Shown here: positions 31,632 through 43,654 of the stretch, one piece after another | Numbering within the stretch: the first letter of the stretch is position 1 | Layout of the letters: the number at the start of each line of letters is the position of its first letter | NCBI GenBank assembly: GCA_020543525.1 | Contig: JAHYIO010000003.1 | Location: 1,984,001-2,048,000, forward strand | Direction of reading: 5' to 3' | Source: Coriolopsis trogii | Lineage: Eukaryota; Basidiomycota; Agaricomycetes; Polyporales; Polyporaceae | DNA: 64,000 nt | Notes under the pieces: model-generated | Told to the model about the DNA's origin: nothing | Databases searched by the model: none | The model's input: the letters and a program-made list of their open reading frames with translations, nothing else | Position numbers and translations under genes: made by a program

Positions 31632-32857
31632 ATGTCCAGGTCCTACGATCGCGGTACGTGTGTACGCCGGGGCTGATGATCATATGTCTGATGATGTCAC
31701 AGCCCTCACCGTCTTTTCCCCCGATGGCCATTTGTTCCAGGTTTGCTGTTGGATAGCAGTCAACGGTGGCGTATGAACTCACAGCGCGTGGAACATAGGT
31801 CGAATATGCCCTAGAAGCTGTACGGAAAGGAACGTGTGCGGTGAGTCACAATGTATATTGTGCGTATTCTCTGCCAACATCTGCTTGCAGGTTGGCGTTC
31901 GCGGCAAAGATGTCGTTGTACTCGGTGTGGAGAAGAAGTCTGTCCTCCAGCTCCAAGATCCCCGGACTGTACGGAAAGTAGCCATGTTGGACGATCACGT
32001 ATGCCTTGCCTTTGCTGGTACGCCCATGATCTCCCCAGTTCGAATGGCGAAACTCACAATGAACAGGTCTCACCGCGGACGGTCGTGTATTGATCGACAA
32101 GGCGCGGATAGAGTGCCAAAGTCATCGACTGACCGTCGAAGATCCCGTCACTGTCGAATACATTACGAGACACATTGCAGGAATTCAACAGGTATGTCCG
32201 TTAGTACTACGATCAATGGTATCCCCTCACACTGCTGTAGAAATATACGCAATCAGGAGGTGTCCGGCCGTTTGGTATCTCCACCCTCATTGTTGGCTTC
32301 GATCCTCATGACACAAGACCACGCCTGTACCAGACGGAACCCGGAGGAATATACAGTGCTTGGAAGGTGATTACGCTCTCAGAACACCAGCATGCCTCAT
32401 GCAATATCTTACCCAAACCTATTTTAGGCCAACGCTATCGGACGTTCATCCAAAACAGTTCGGGAATTTTTGGAAAAGAACCACAAGGACGATATGTCTC
32501 GAGATGATACCATCAAGCTGACGGTGAAGAGCTTGCTCGAGGTCGTCCAGACAGGTGCCAAGAACATCGAGATTAGTGTCATGGAGAGTTACGGCAAAAT
32601 CACGGTATGTAGCATTGATATAGTCAACTCAGCTATCATAAGCTAATGCGCATGTTTCCAGAGTCTCGATCTGGCGCAGATCGAGGCAATTGTTGCTGAT
32701 ATCGAACGTGAGAAGGAAGCTGGTATGTTACTCTGGCTAGCGACATTGTGCATACTTCTTACTGTCACCTCTAGAGGCCGAGAGAAAGCGCTCCCGTCTT
32801 GCCGCCACGGCTGCTGGTCAAGCTGCGATGTCGCAAGCAGCGCCTGGTACAGAGTGA
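31632..32857 (+). CDS. PRE6: 20S proteasome subunit alpha4 (PSMA7/Pre6)
   Basis: Nine exons, 31632-31653, 31703-31740, 31799-31840, 31891-32017, 32067-32191, 32241-32366, 32428-32604, 32662-32722, 32775-32857; 266 residues. N-terminal [20 protein letters not shown] with the alpha-subunit signature continuing [11 protein letters not shown]. Then [40 protein letters not shown], the alpha-ring motif [20 protein letters not shown], and a charged C-terminus. [19 protein letters not shown] is specific to the alpha4 type. The subunit sits in the outer ring of the 20S core in cytosol and nucleus. Alpha subunits are non-catalytic and gate the chamber. Exon 1 encodes just seven codons. The adjacent divergent gene is also a ubiquitin-system protein. 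Confidence 0.95.
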
Positions 32858-33142
32858 TGTGGTTGTGTACAACTCCAATTGTATTGTATTTTAAGTCGCT
32901 TCCTGTTACTACGCACCTGCATTGCATCACATACATATGCTGCTAAGAGTGTGTTGAGTCCGTTGAAACCCCTGAGTATCTGAAGGTTCGTATGCGTGAA
33001 CGGTTGCGCGCGACGCGTCGATCAGTGACGTTTCATTCGAGTAAGCGCCGGAGGGAAATGTGTGGCTGTAAGCGACACGTCTTGGACACGTCCCTTGAAC
33101 CCTTCCTACTTCTGGCTTGCTGCGACACTCCTCTAAGTCAAC

Positions 33143-36100
33143 ATGGACTCTACTAGTCCAGGTAGCTCAAGTTCGGCTATGATCTCTGTCTCCGCAAAAC
33201 ACATCTTGCTCTCGGAGATCCTTTCCGTCACGTCCATTATGCGCAAGAACTCTCGATGGGCTCTGTCGACTCCTTCATACACTACGCGCGACTCTGCGCT
33301 TGCTAGCAGCCTGGGACTACGTGTTGCTAAAAGCTCTGCAAATGCATATGCGTCAGGTTATGGGAGCACCGAGCAGGAACTCATGGCAGGCTTCCAGAGC
33401 CTCAAGCGGCTCGTGAAGGATATCGAAGGTGACTTCTCTCAGTCAAGGTCATCTCTATGCGCTAATATATGCGCACTACAGACATACAATCATTACCGCT
33501 CAATACTCTTCTTTCACCCTTCCTTGCCATCATTCGTTCACCATTGTCTACCGGGCCCATCACTTCTGCTGCGCTCACGGCTCTGCACAACTTCTTTGTA
33601 TGCGGCATTATCTATCCTGATGCTGTCTCTCTGCAGAGCTGCCTTGGAGAACTCAGTGTCGCTCTTTCCAGCTGCAAGTTCGAAGCGAGCGACTCGTCTG
33701 GAGATGAGGTTGTGCTACTCAAGATCATGACCGTGATTCACGACGCGATGTGTGGCAATGTTGGCTTGACACTCGGAGACATTGAGATATGTGAAATGCT
33801 GGAGACCGTCTTGACAACATCATGTCAAATGCGGCTAAGCGGTATGTGCGTTGATTACAACCCTGTGCGGGGCTTACGGACTGAACGGACTTTACCAGAA
33901 ATTCTAAGACGTTCCGCGGAGGGTACCTTACACCAGTTAGTGAGGACAGTATTTGCACGTCTCCACGAGTTCGATCCGGAAGCCGAAGAACAGAAGCTGG
34001 CGGACAACGGAGACCTTGAAGGGGGCGAGATGAAGATGAGTATGTCAACGTCCACATCCCAACAGCACCAAGCTCCACGATCTCCCGGTGAGGAACAAGA
34101 CGTGCATGCAGCACAGCAGCCCGCAGAGCCACATGCGGAGACTGAAGAACCCCCTCCTGAAACTCCAACACTTCCTCGACTGCCATGTAAGTTCCGTACC
34201 GCATATAAGGGAACACAACTGAACCTGATGTGCAGATGGTCTCCCTTCTATTCTGGAGCTGTTGCGTGTGCTCATCAACATACTTGACCCCAACGACCAG
34301 GCACACACAGACTCGACACGTTTGACTGCTCTCCGGACACTGAATGTCGCGTTCGAGATCTCAGGGTCGCGCATATGCGCATATCCTTCACTCTCTGCGC
34401 TTGTTCTCGACCATGGTTGCAAGTATCTCTTCCAGCTGGCTCGCTCGGACAATCCTGTCGTCTTACAAACCTCCCTTCGTACAATCGCCACGATGTTCGA
34501 GACCATGCGACCAAAGCTAAAGCTGCAGCAGGAGCTGTTCCTGGCGTTCACTATTGACAGGCTGACTCCTCCATCACCGCCGTCTGGGGGCTCAAAAGCG
34601 GTGATTTTGGCTCAAAAGGCTGTCACGGCGCCTCCAAGAGCAGGTACGCCAGTACAGTCCACTCCCCTCCTGGGTCCTCCGGAGTCGGATCCGGAGAAGC
34701 CTCCCGCTACCCCGCGTCTCTTGGTCGCGCCAGCTCGTGGTGACACACGCGAACTACTGCTGGAGACATTGGTACATATCTCCCGCCATCCGAGCTTCAT
34801 GGTCGACTTGTATATCAACTATGACTGCGACATGAATTGCGAGAACATGTTTGAGCGATTGATTGACTTCGCGGCGAAGGTCTGCATTCTCCGCAGGGAT
34901 CATACATATATATGCGCTCATGGCGTTGCAGGGCATCTATCCCGTTCAGGGTACGGGCGGGCAGGATTACCAACAGCTAAATGCACAATACCTTTGCTTG
35001 GATCTTATACTAGCATTCGTCGGTCGTATGACTATGAGGGCAGAGGGTGTAGGTACAACAGCTCCACTGATCGAGGGGACTACTGACACACCTCTCTGTC
35101 GAAGGCGAGCGAATCGTGGCCTCCTGTACGTTTGCTCTGCTGTCAAGTCGGTGAATTTGTGAATTTCATCTGACCGCACCGGATATAGGTCCTCCCTCCC
35201 GTTGAACAGCTTCAGAACACGAAGTCGAAAAAGAAGCTCATTCTCACTGGCACCGCACGCTTCAATACCAAGCCGAAGACCGGGCTTGCGTTCCTAGAAG
35301 AGAACAAGATCATATACACGGATCCGGATGAGCCAAGGCCCCTCAGTCTGGCGAAGTTTTTGAAGAGTTCCGCTCGGATCGACAAACGACTGCTGGGCGA
35401 CTTCATCTCAGGACCAGACAACCTCGATCTACTCAAGGCATTCCTCACTCTCATGGATTTCAAGGGTGTAGGTGGTCTGCGAGTGCATATCAGTATCACT
35501 CCGCTGAAAACTGCACATAGAAACCGGTCGCCGAAGCCATGCGAGAAATGTTGGAAACGTTCCGTCTTCCCGGTGAATCACAACAGATCAACCGTATTGC
35601 TGAGACGTTTGCGGAAGTGTACTTCGCGACTGAGCCAGGTACATCTTCTGGTTCGAGTGTGTTGTCAGGACCTCATAGCACTCTGGCCAGATGAAGTGAA
35701 GTCTCAAGACGCGGTCTATGTTCTGGCATATTCCATCATCATGCTCAATACTGACCAGCACAACCCGCAAATCAGGGTGAGCCATCACCGGAGCCCACAC
35801 GAACCACGTGTACTGACCGTCGCTTCAGAAACGTATGACTCTAGAGGATTACATGCGTAACTTGAAGGGTGTGAATGATGGCAGTGACTTCTCGCCGGAG
35901 TTTTTGGTATGTGGTATAATCGCATTCGCTGCGACATGCCTAACGGTCGTGTAGATGAACATCTACGAATCTATCCGTAAGCGGGAGATTGTCATGCCTG
36001 AAGAGCACACCGGTCAACTCGGGTTTGAATATGCATGGAAAGAACTCCTGGCTCGTACACGGCAAGCAGGTATGACCAAGCATGATGTGCAGGACGATGT

Positions 36101-38667
36101 ATCGCTCAACACATTATGCAGGCGATTTGATGATGTGCAATACCTCTGCATTCGATGCGGATATGTTCAAAGCCGTGTGGCGGTCGGTAGTCTCAGCGAT
36201 CGCATACGCCTTCATCACCTTTGAAGATGACTACATCATTGAACGTGCCATAGCCGGTTTCAGACAATGTGCCACTTTGGCACGTCACTTCGACATGCCG
36301 GACGTCTTCGATTTCGTCGTCATGTCGTTATCCCAAGCAACGTCGCTCCTGTCAGAGGCTCAACACTCCCAGGTACCCAACTACCCTGTGGTGGAAGTCG
36401 ATGGGCAGCCCGTGACAGTTTCTGCGCTTTCCGTCAAGTTTGGAACCAACTTCAAGGGTCAGCTTGCTGCTGTTGTGCTGTTCAATATCGTGAACGGCAA
36501 TGCAAACGCACTCCGAGAAGGTTGGACTCAGGTGCGCCGGAGACTTATACTCTCACCCGCGTATTGACTCAAGCAACGTTCATCAGATCTTCGAGATGTT
36601 CCAGACACTCTTCTTGCACTCGCTTTTGCCCTCTCGCATGCTGCAGATGGAGGACTTCCTCGGTGGTTCCACTACCATACCCCTGCGCCGTAGCCAACCG
36701 ACAAGGACAGCACCGCGATCCGATGGTCTCCTGTCTGCTCTGTCGTCTTATCTGATGACACCCTACGCGTCCAGCACAGATGCACTCATCCCGGACGCTA
36801 CGGACTCAGATGTGGAGAATACTCTCTGCACCATTGACTGCATCTCCACCTGTCGTCTAGATGAGCTCTATTCCCAGATAATGTGGGTCCTCTCGCATCT
36901 CACACAGATGGTTTTTGATGATATCATAGGCAACTAGAGCCAGAGGCCCTGGTCGCTGCTGTTCGTGCACTGGAAGCACTTGCCCATGAACGGACAGTCG
37001 CAAAACTGAAGCTCGAGTTCGATGAAGTCGCGGCTGCTCAGACGTCACAAGGAGAGCAATATGCGCTTCCATACGACCCGGCTTCCGTCTTCTTGCTGGA
37101 AATTATGGTTAGCATCGCGCGTCAGACCCCACAACACATCCAAGATGTCTGGTATGTATATATGTTGGTGTTGGCTGATCGCTACTAACGTTGTTCAGGC
37201 CCATCGTCTTCGAGCATCTGTCCGCCCTTCTCTCAACGCCAACGCAATATAGCATTCTCCTCATTGAACGCGCAGTCGTTGCTCTATTGCGGCTATGCCT
37301 TGTTCTCGCGGAGCGTGTAAGTGAGCGATAATGAACATCAGTCACCCACTGACATGCAATGCAATGCAGCATACTCTCCGTGACCAACTATACTTGTCCT
37401 TCGATCTCCTGGCAAGGCTACCTCCAATAGTATCCAGCGCTGTCGCAGAGCAGGTCGTTGCTGGCCTCACGCAAATCCTCCAGCAGCATCGAGATATTGT
37501 GCATTCACAAACCGAGTGGAATGTAGTCTTCTCGCTTTTGCGGTCTACGATTTCTCACCCTGAGGCGTCAAGACAAGCGTTCGAGATGCTGTCAAGTCTT
37601 GCCTCGGAGAATAACGAGGCGTTCTTGACTCCGGATAACTTCACGGGTCTCGTCAATGCATTGGATGAATTCGCCACTGTCGCCGGTATTGCTGTTGACG
37701 CGCAGCAGCAAGGGCGACGGAACCAAACCCTGACTGCGGCGAAGTGAGTGCCCTTCCCATAATGATCAATAGCCTCTGACAGTTGGTAGTTCACCGATCG
37801 TGGAACGAGGTCGGAAAGCAGTCGACATGATCGCCGATCTTAAGAAGTACTGGGCTCGTTTCTCCGAAACATCAGGTCTGCAGCCGATTCAAGGTAAGCT
37901 TGTTGCCTCGCCCAATCGCTCGTCTCGTAACGCGTGTTGACTCTGGACAGTGTGGCGACAATTCGGTCTTCCGGTTCTATCATCGTTGGCCCGTCAAGCG
38001 TCCAACACATCACGGGAGATCAGGCACGCGTCCATGGTCCACTTGCAGCGTATCCTACTCGGACCGCATCTGCCATTGAACGACGGAAACCATAATCAGA
38101 TAGAGGAGATTTTCAACCGCGTCATATTCCCTCTCATGGACGAGCTCCTCAAGCAGCAGGTCGTCATGCGCGACCCGATGGGCATGCCCGAAACACGCCT
38201 GCGCGCCTCGGCTCTGCTGTGTAAAGCGTTCATGCAGTTCGAGGCGCGTGAGAATCAAACGGCTGATATCCGGGTTCTCTGGATACAAGTCCTCGACCTC
38301 CTCGACCGTCTCATGCATGTCGACCGTCGCGATCAGCTGGTACGTCCTCTGACATCTGTTACACGCACTCCGGCGTAGCGAGTCAGTGGCCGAGAACTGA
38401 GATACTGACTGCATTCGTACATAGTATGAAGCGATTCCGGAGTCGCTGAAGAACGTGTTGCTCGTAATGAACGCCACAGGCCTCCTCGTTCCGCCAAGCT
38501 CGCCTGAAGACGACCGCAACGAGCGCCAGGTCGCGTTATGGGCTGCGACGCACGAGAGGATTGAGCGATTCCTGCCTGGGTTCTTGGACGAGATCATTCC
38601 CGCGCCGCCGCCTAAGTCTGCCACCGCCTCTCCCCATCCGACGCAGGCTGGGGCTCCAAGTTCGTGA
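33143..38667 (+). CDS. GEA1: ARF guanine-nucleotide exchange factor, Gea/GBF1 type, with SEC7 domain
   Basis: Nineteen exons: 33143-33428, 33482-33841, 33899-34186, 34236-34879, 34932-35048, 35104-35124 (21 nt), 35189-35467, 35521-35638, 35691-35776, 35829-35906, 35955-36069, 36122-36531, 36587-36882, 36930-37151, 37199-37316, 37370-37743, 37790-37893, 37951-38339, 38425-38667; 1515 residues. The DCB/HUS helical region includes [17 protein letters not shown] and [34 protein letters not shown]7 runs from about 590 to 775, with [15 protein letters not shown] (glutamic finger about 681) and [22 protein letters not shown] helices follow to a Pro-rich C-terminus. It activates ARF1 on the early Golgi for COPI coat formation and is a brefeldin A target in relatives. 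The intron at 33842-33898 is 57 nt and stop-free, so its retention would stay in frame. Confidence 0.95.
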
Positions 38668-39051
38668 ACTGGTCTGGTTCTGCGCTTCGAAACAGCTGTC
38701 GTTGCATTAGTGTATTTATGCTTCACTATCACAAAGATATTTGAGTATGCTTTCGGCCGCGACTACGGCCCGCTGGTGAGTACTTGGAGGTAATAAGCAT
38801 TATTGCGGGGTCATTATAGCGTTAGAGAGCCAAAGGTCAAGTCAAAATCTCAACGCAAGCTGTACGGATAAGTTGTGTAGGTAGCGAATACGGGTGAGGT
38901 TAAACGCAAATAGTGAACAAGAAGGAAGACACCAATAAAGCACATAACTCATTCATAACAACATCGTGAGGAGAGAGCGAGGCGAGAAACCACCATCCAA
39001 AGTTTACAATCCATTCCTTGCATTTGCATAAACCGCACGAGGCCACGCCCA
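38668..39051. other. Intergenic between convergent GEA and the epimerase-like gene
   Basis: About 380 bp carrying both 3' ends. No gene, no notable repeat. Confidence 0.4.
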
Positions 39052-40957
39052 TCAAGGGTCGTTGTTTGGCCAGGAGTTCTCCGCTTTGAGCTTGTTGACC
39101 ATGTCTCCGATGGAATTACTGTCGAAATGAGGCCACTTGAGCTTGTAGCCGATTATGTTCTTGATCTTGTTCGCGTTGAACGCGATTGGCCTCTTCTTGA
39201 GGTCATACACGTCCAAGTACGACGAGAACTGGGTGTTAGGGATCGGCGGGTTAGAGGTCGTGATCATCGTTGTCCAAGTAGAAACGTGGATCTCGTTGAT
39301 CTCTTCGACGATGTCTTCCAAACGGAACTATGCCCGGTGTGATTGAGCATCGAGTGTTGAAGTAGCAAGAAAGATGCTGCGTACCTTCGCGGCTACGTTG
39401 GTGAGCATGTTGTGGAAGCCCCCATCTGTCCCGAAGTGCTTCGTCACTGTGTCCAGAAGTCCGGCGAAGGTGACTTGCGAGTCGTCCTCCTGCACAACAG
39501 TCAGCCAGCCGGAAGCGAGGACGAGGGCACTATATGAAGGCACATACAATATTGAACAAAGGCGCAATGACCTTCTTCGATGGAGGAGCCATGCCCTCGA
39601 CTTCGTCAGCCTTATTCTTCTCGTTCTTGAAGACAATCTCCTCGCCCGCGATAGCGTCGGCCTCTTTCCGACCAAGTTTCGCCATCCATTCTGCCGCGGC
39701 CCACATCGCGCCCGCGATGTCTTCTACATGGACTGTATGCGAGGGGTGCTTTCCGGGAGAATTCCTGACGAATATCGCACGCCGTGATTAGATATGCGAG
39801 GGGGGTTGCATGGGTGCATCCGTGTACGTACAATGCCTTCATTGTCTGCTTGATGTGTCCATAGCACGCAGCCACCGCAATGAAGGGCACCAGGGCTAGG
39901 GGAGATCTGGGTCTAAACAGCTGACACCATCAAGAAATCGCGAGGTACGTACTGAGATAGTTGACGTAGGGGCCATAGGGCACTGCTGTCCGAATAATGA
40001 CGAGGTTCAGGCTATGCACGTGGACTGTTCAGCATGACCCTCGATCACCGATAGCAAAACACGCGCACTCTTCGATCGCACCCAGAGCTCGGAGAGTTTC
40101 GTGCCACCACGTCCCCATTACACCATCAGGCTTGACGTCTTCCTTCTCGTCATGCGAGCCGCTCTCCTTACACTGGTAAAAGGGGTGTTGTATCCGGACG
40201 TACGCCTTCACCTTGCGCTTCGCAGCCTCCAGCCCAATCAACCGTGCAATCTTGAACGTGTGGCCGATTTGGATCTAGAACATCCACGTGGAGGGGTGGA
40301 AAATACAAGGCGAGGAGCTAAGCGGCTTGCACGCATGCAGGAAGGAGACAGAGAGGGCACTCACCGCTTCTGGCCGATCCCATGCTACCTCGCCGGTGAA
40401 ATCGAAGACGTAGTCGTAATCTACACCCTCCGGGGCGTCGAAACACGACGCAACAGTTGCTAGACGAGGTAGAAACAGATCAGAGGAAAGTCCTCGGTGG
40501 CTGCGACAACGAGGTGATGGTGTAGCGACGTACCAGCAACGGTCAAATTGGCTTGACGGTACTCGACTTTGGGCTGCTTGAGGACATCGGGGAAGACAGA
40601 GCCGAGATAGCTAGTAGGGAGTGTGAGCGAACGGGGATCTCACCGGGGGAAGGGGTCTTACGTAGTAGCGGGTGCGACAGAGTACTTGTCGACGATGCGC
40701 AGGTTCTATGCGACCGAAGGAATGAAGGGCGTTGGCCCCTACGAGGATGTAGCAGACGTGATGTGACACACACCTCGACTAGTCTCTCGCTACCGTCCGG
40801 AGGTACCAGGAGGGTTGCGAGGGTGCGTGAGCAGGTGTTGAGGCCGCCTGAACGAGGAGATGCGCGTCCCGCGGCGCGCGCCTGGGATCAGCTCCACGCT
40901 GTGCTAGGATACGACGTAGAACGCACCAAATATAATCGCGTTAGGCTTTGCAGACAT
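39052..40957 (-). CDS. NAD(P)-binding epimerase/dehydratase-like protein (Rossmann fold)
   Basis: Eleven exons, 40957-40927, 40847-40774, 40705-40662, 40610-40534, 40459-40365, 40274-40069, 40011-39953, 39895-39832, 39764-39548, 39489-39385, 39327-39052; 415 residues. It starts MSAKPNAIIFGGLNTCSRTL, a beta strand plus Gly-rich loop in which Cys/Ser occupy positions often Gly. Then YDYVFDFTGEVAW, IQIGHTFKIARLIGLEAAKRKVKAYVRI, a PDGVMGTWWHETLRALG helix, and NLVIIRTAVPYGPYVNYL, recalling the extended SDR 'R-P-x-x-x-Y-G-P' end of the NAD domain. HTVHVEDIAGAMWAAAEWMAK is the usual extended-SDR substrate-domain start. The classic YxxxK is not evident (VRIQHPFYQC lies nearby), so the catalytic status is unclear. 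A function beyond an extended-SDR fold is not proposed. Confidence 0.82.
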
Positions 40958-41453
40958 CGAGGGCGGCGGAACGGGAATCGGGGAGGAGACGGGTGGGAGG
41001 GGAACGCAAAGAGATTGGGTCTGTAGTGATCAAGGGCGATTTAGAGAGCGTAAATGATGTGAATTTGTCCGTCCGAGCGCACCGTGGGTTAGCCGAGGGG
41101 CTGTGGCTATTCCGGATACGGTAGGTCAGGATCGCTCCCGATCAACGAGAGGGTCTTCTGCGCTGTCCTGGACGACGACGAGGGTGGCGAAGACGGCGAG
41201 GAGGAGGGTGGAGAGCGAGAGCGAGGAGGAGAAGCGCAGCCGCGCGCGATGGTCTTTGATTGTTTTTCTCTAACGCGATCACTCTCGGCCTCGATTTCTT
41301 CCCTCCGCCACAGCCGCCCACCCACGGTCCGGCATCCTCAGCCACACTCTCGACAAGTCTCCGATGAAGCAACCTTGTTCGCGTTTCCGTACAGCATACA
41401 ATGCAGACCTCCTGACTACCATACATGCCAGACAATCACACCACGCCGATCTC
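40958..41453. other. Intergenic upstream of the epimerase-like gene
   Basis: About 500 bp between two minus-strand genes. It has a GAC/GAG-rich stretch near 41170-41230 and no supported coding sequence. Confidence 0.4.
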
Positions 41454-42923
41454 CTACTTTGGATACCCAGATACGCGGAGGTACCGGTATACAGACGAGA
41501 AGTCCTTGTTCGCCAACTCCGGGTCCTCGCTCACCACATCCGCGTATATCTTCTCCGCCACCTGCCCCATCGGCAACGGACACCCCGCCCCTTCTGCCAG
41601 GTCCGTTGCCAGGCCCATATCCTGAGACGCGCAGGGTCAATGCTGCGACACGACCGTGACGTCTTCCCGACACACGCACCTTCAGCATCAGGCTCGTCGC
41701 GAACCCGCCCTCGTAGTCGCGCTCGCATGGAGGCGACTTGTCCGTCAGCGCGCCCGGCACGGGGTTGTTGACGGAAGAGGCCCAGCACGCCCCCGTTGCG
41801 CTGTTGATTACGCTCGCGAGCACCTTCGGATCCAGCCCCAGCTTCTGGCCCAACAGCATCGACTCGGCCACCACGATCTGCTGCACGCCTAGGATGAGGT
41901 TGTTGCATATCTTCGCGACCAGGCCAGCCCCGGACTCTCCACAGTAGATTACCCGTTGTCCCATATGTGTCAAGAAGGGCGACGCGAGGTTAAACGCAGC
42001 TTTCCGACCACCGACCAAGAAGCTCAGAGTGCCCGCCTTGGCTCCAGCGACGCCCCCGGATACCGGCGCGTCGACCATGGAGGCACCTGTGGACTCGACA
42101 TCGGCAGCGACTGTACGAGCGACCTCGACGTCAAGTGTTGTAGAGTCTATGCATAGGGTCGAAGCCACGGCCTCCTGTGGTAACGATCGGAGTGCGGGAA
42201 CAATCCCATCCTCTTCGGCGTAGACGTTACGGACGTGTGGGGAAGATGGAAGCATGCTGACGACTGTACTTGAAGCAAGCAAGGCACTGATCAACGGAGT
42301 AAGTTACGAGCGAATGAACGGGTATGCGCACAGTAGGGCTGCTTAATTCTGGTAGTTCTCGTAACATACAACTTCAACGACAACAGCGCAGAAGCGCTCA
42401 TAAGAGGTGGGCTTCTACCCCCACCTTCTTCCAGAGACTTCGAAGACCTCCAGCGTGCAGTAGAGTGGAACAGCTCTCATGGAGCAGTTCGATCTCAAGA
42501 ACGCCGGACTCAGTTATTGTTTGTTCGGGGAAGAGAGGTCCCATCTTTCCTGTCCTTTCTACCGTCAAGGTTCGGAGTGACTGATCATGCACCCAAATAT
42601 GTAGAACGTGTCCAGCGCGGCTTCCACGGTAATTGAGCAGCCCCACTAAGCTGAACTATTTCCACGTACTCTGCAGGGGTATTCGCGATCTGGATGTTCG
42701 CGCCAGGGAATTGGGTTGTGAAGTTCTTCGCAAACGCGACAGAGGTTGCTTCACGGGCATCACAGACAACGAAACGCACGCCGCCGTTGCTCTCGACCAG
42801 GGTCCTTGAGAAGAGGTTGTATGCCATCTCGGATCCCATCCGTCCAAGGCCTATGAAGCTGATGCTCTTCTGCCTCTGTGCATTCGCAGCGACAGCCCGG
42901 AGAAGTGTTGGCGAGGGCCGCAT
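41454..42923 (-). CDS. HIBADH: 3-hydroxyisobutyrate dehydrogenase, mitochondrial
   Basis: Exons 42923-42670, 42286-41680, 41621-41454; 342 residues. The N-terminal ~18 residues are basic and amphipathic (MRPSPTLLRAVAANAQRQK), fitting a mitochondrial presequence. Motifs of beta-hydroxyacid dehydrogenases follow: FIGLGRMGSEMAYNL (NAD-binding), VVSMLPSSPHV, CIDSTTLDVEVAR, MVDAPVSGGVAGAKAGTLSF (substrate loop) and GLVAKICNNLILG with the catalytic Lys. NAD domain first, then the helical domain ending DFSSVYRYL. It oxidises 3-hydroxyisobutyrate to methylmalonate semialdehyde in valine breakdown. Intron 1 is 383 nt, far longer than its neighbours' introns. The boundary is supported by the family block TPADALLASSTVVSMLPSS that it restores. 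Confidence 0.92.
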
Positions 42924-43654
42924 AATCAGCAAGCGGCCTGTTCCCTTGATAGAGAGATAGAGATGATGAGAGTGGGTGAGAGGAGACGAAAGCACTGGGT
43001 CGGAAAGCTCGGGACTCGGTCACGACGCATCGAGCCCCGCGGGGAAGCATCCGGGGTCCTCCATTCGAACCACGGAGTCGGCCGCGAGGACCCCAGGTCT
43101 AAATGGTCACCCCTGCTTCTTTCTGAGGGACCGGCAGAGACGAGTACTGTACTATTTCGACCTGAAGTTCGCATCACGCGTCACGTACCCCTCTGAACAT
43201 GTGGTGTCACACATCACAATCCCATCTGAACTTCCTGGCCAGGATTCGTCACGGCGCTAAACGGGCGCTAAGGCACTTTTTGGCGGGCGAGGAGGGGTCT
43301 TGAACGGAACATTACGCCGTGTCACGGCGTCACCGGGGGGTCTGAACTTTCCGCCCAGTAGTTCATGCGTGTCACGCGTCCCCCCCCCTGAACATTAGGT
43401 CGAAATAGTACAGTATCTCCCACGCATGCCCGATTCTCACGAGCTTGAGAGCGACAGCAGCGGCTGCGGGGACGCGCTCTCAAAGATCTCAATGTCAGAG
43501 CACCGGATGCTTAGGCATTCGCAGCGTCCTATTGCCCCTGGACCTTGGACGCCAGACTACCATATCATGCGCTGACACGTACGTTCGTATCTCCCTGAGC
43601 TCTCACACTCGGACTGCCAACCGTCCCTATAACTTGCGAACCTCGAACGCGACC
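42924..43654. promoter_or_regulatory. Divergent promoter region of HIBADH and cytochrome b561, invaded by a MITE
   Basis: About 730 bp between the two start codons, with the 271-bp inverted-repeat element in its middle. No TATA box is recognised. Short open frames here are not supported. Confidence 0.45.
43145..43415. mobile_element. Short inverted-repeat element (MITE-like), 271 bp, 19-bp perfect TIR
   Basis: TACTGTACTATTTCGACCT at 43145-43163 is matched exactly in inverse orientation at 43397-43415. Inside the repeats the two arms keep partial similarity (GAAGTTC/AATGTTC). Several CTGAAC and TCACGCGT words recur inside. The outermost bases are TA at both ends, so a TA target duplication with TIR CTGTACTATTTC is possible. 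No coding capacity. It lies between the divergent HIBADH and b561 genes. Confidence 0.75.

Noticed and set aside
33597..33635. Potential 39-nt GT...AG intron within the ARF GEF exon 2
   Set aside because: Too short for a spliceosomal intron, and the retained residues ([13 protein letters not shown]) fit the helix preceding the conserved FEASDSS block of Gea proteins.
41160..41240. GAC/GAG-rich tract as a possible acidic-tail exon
   Set aside because: Neither strand offers consistent splice sites or a start. It lies between two complete minus-strand gene models.
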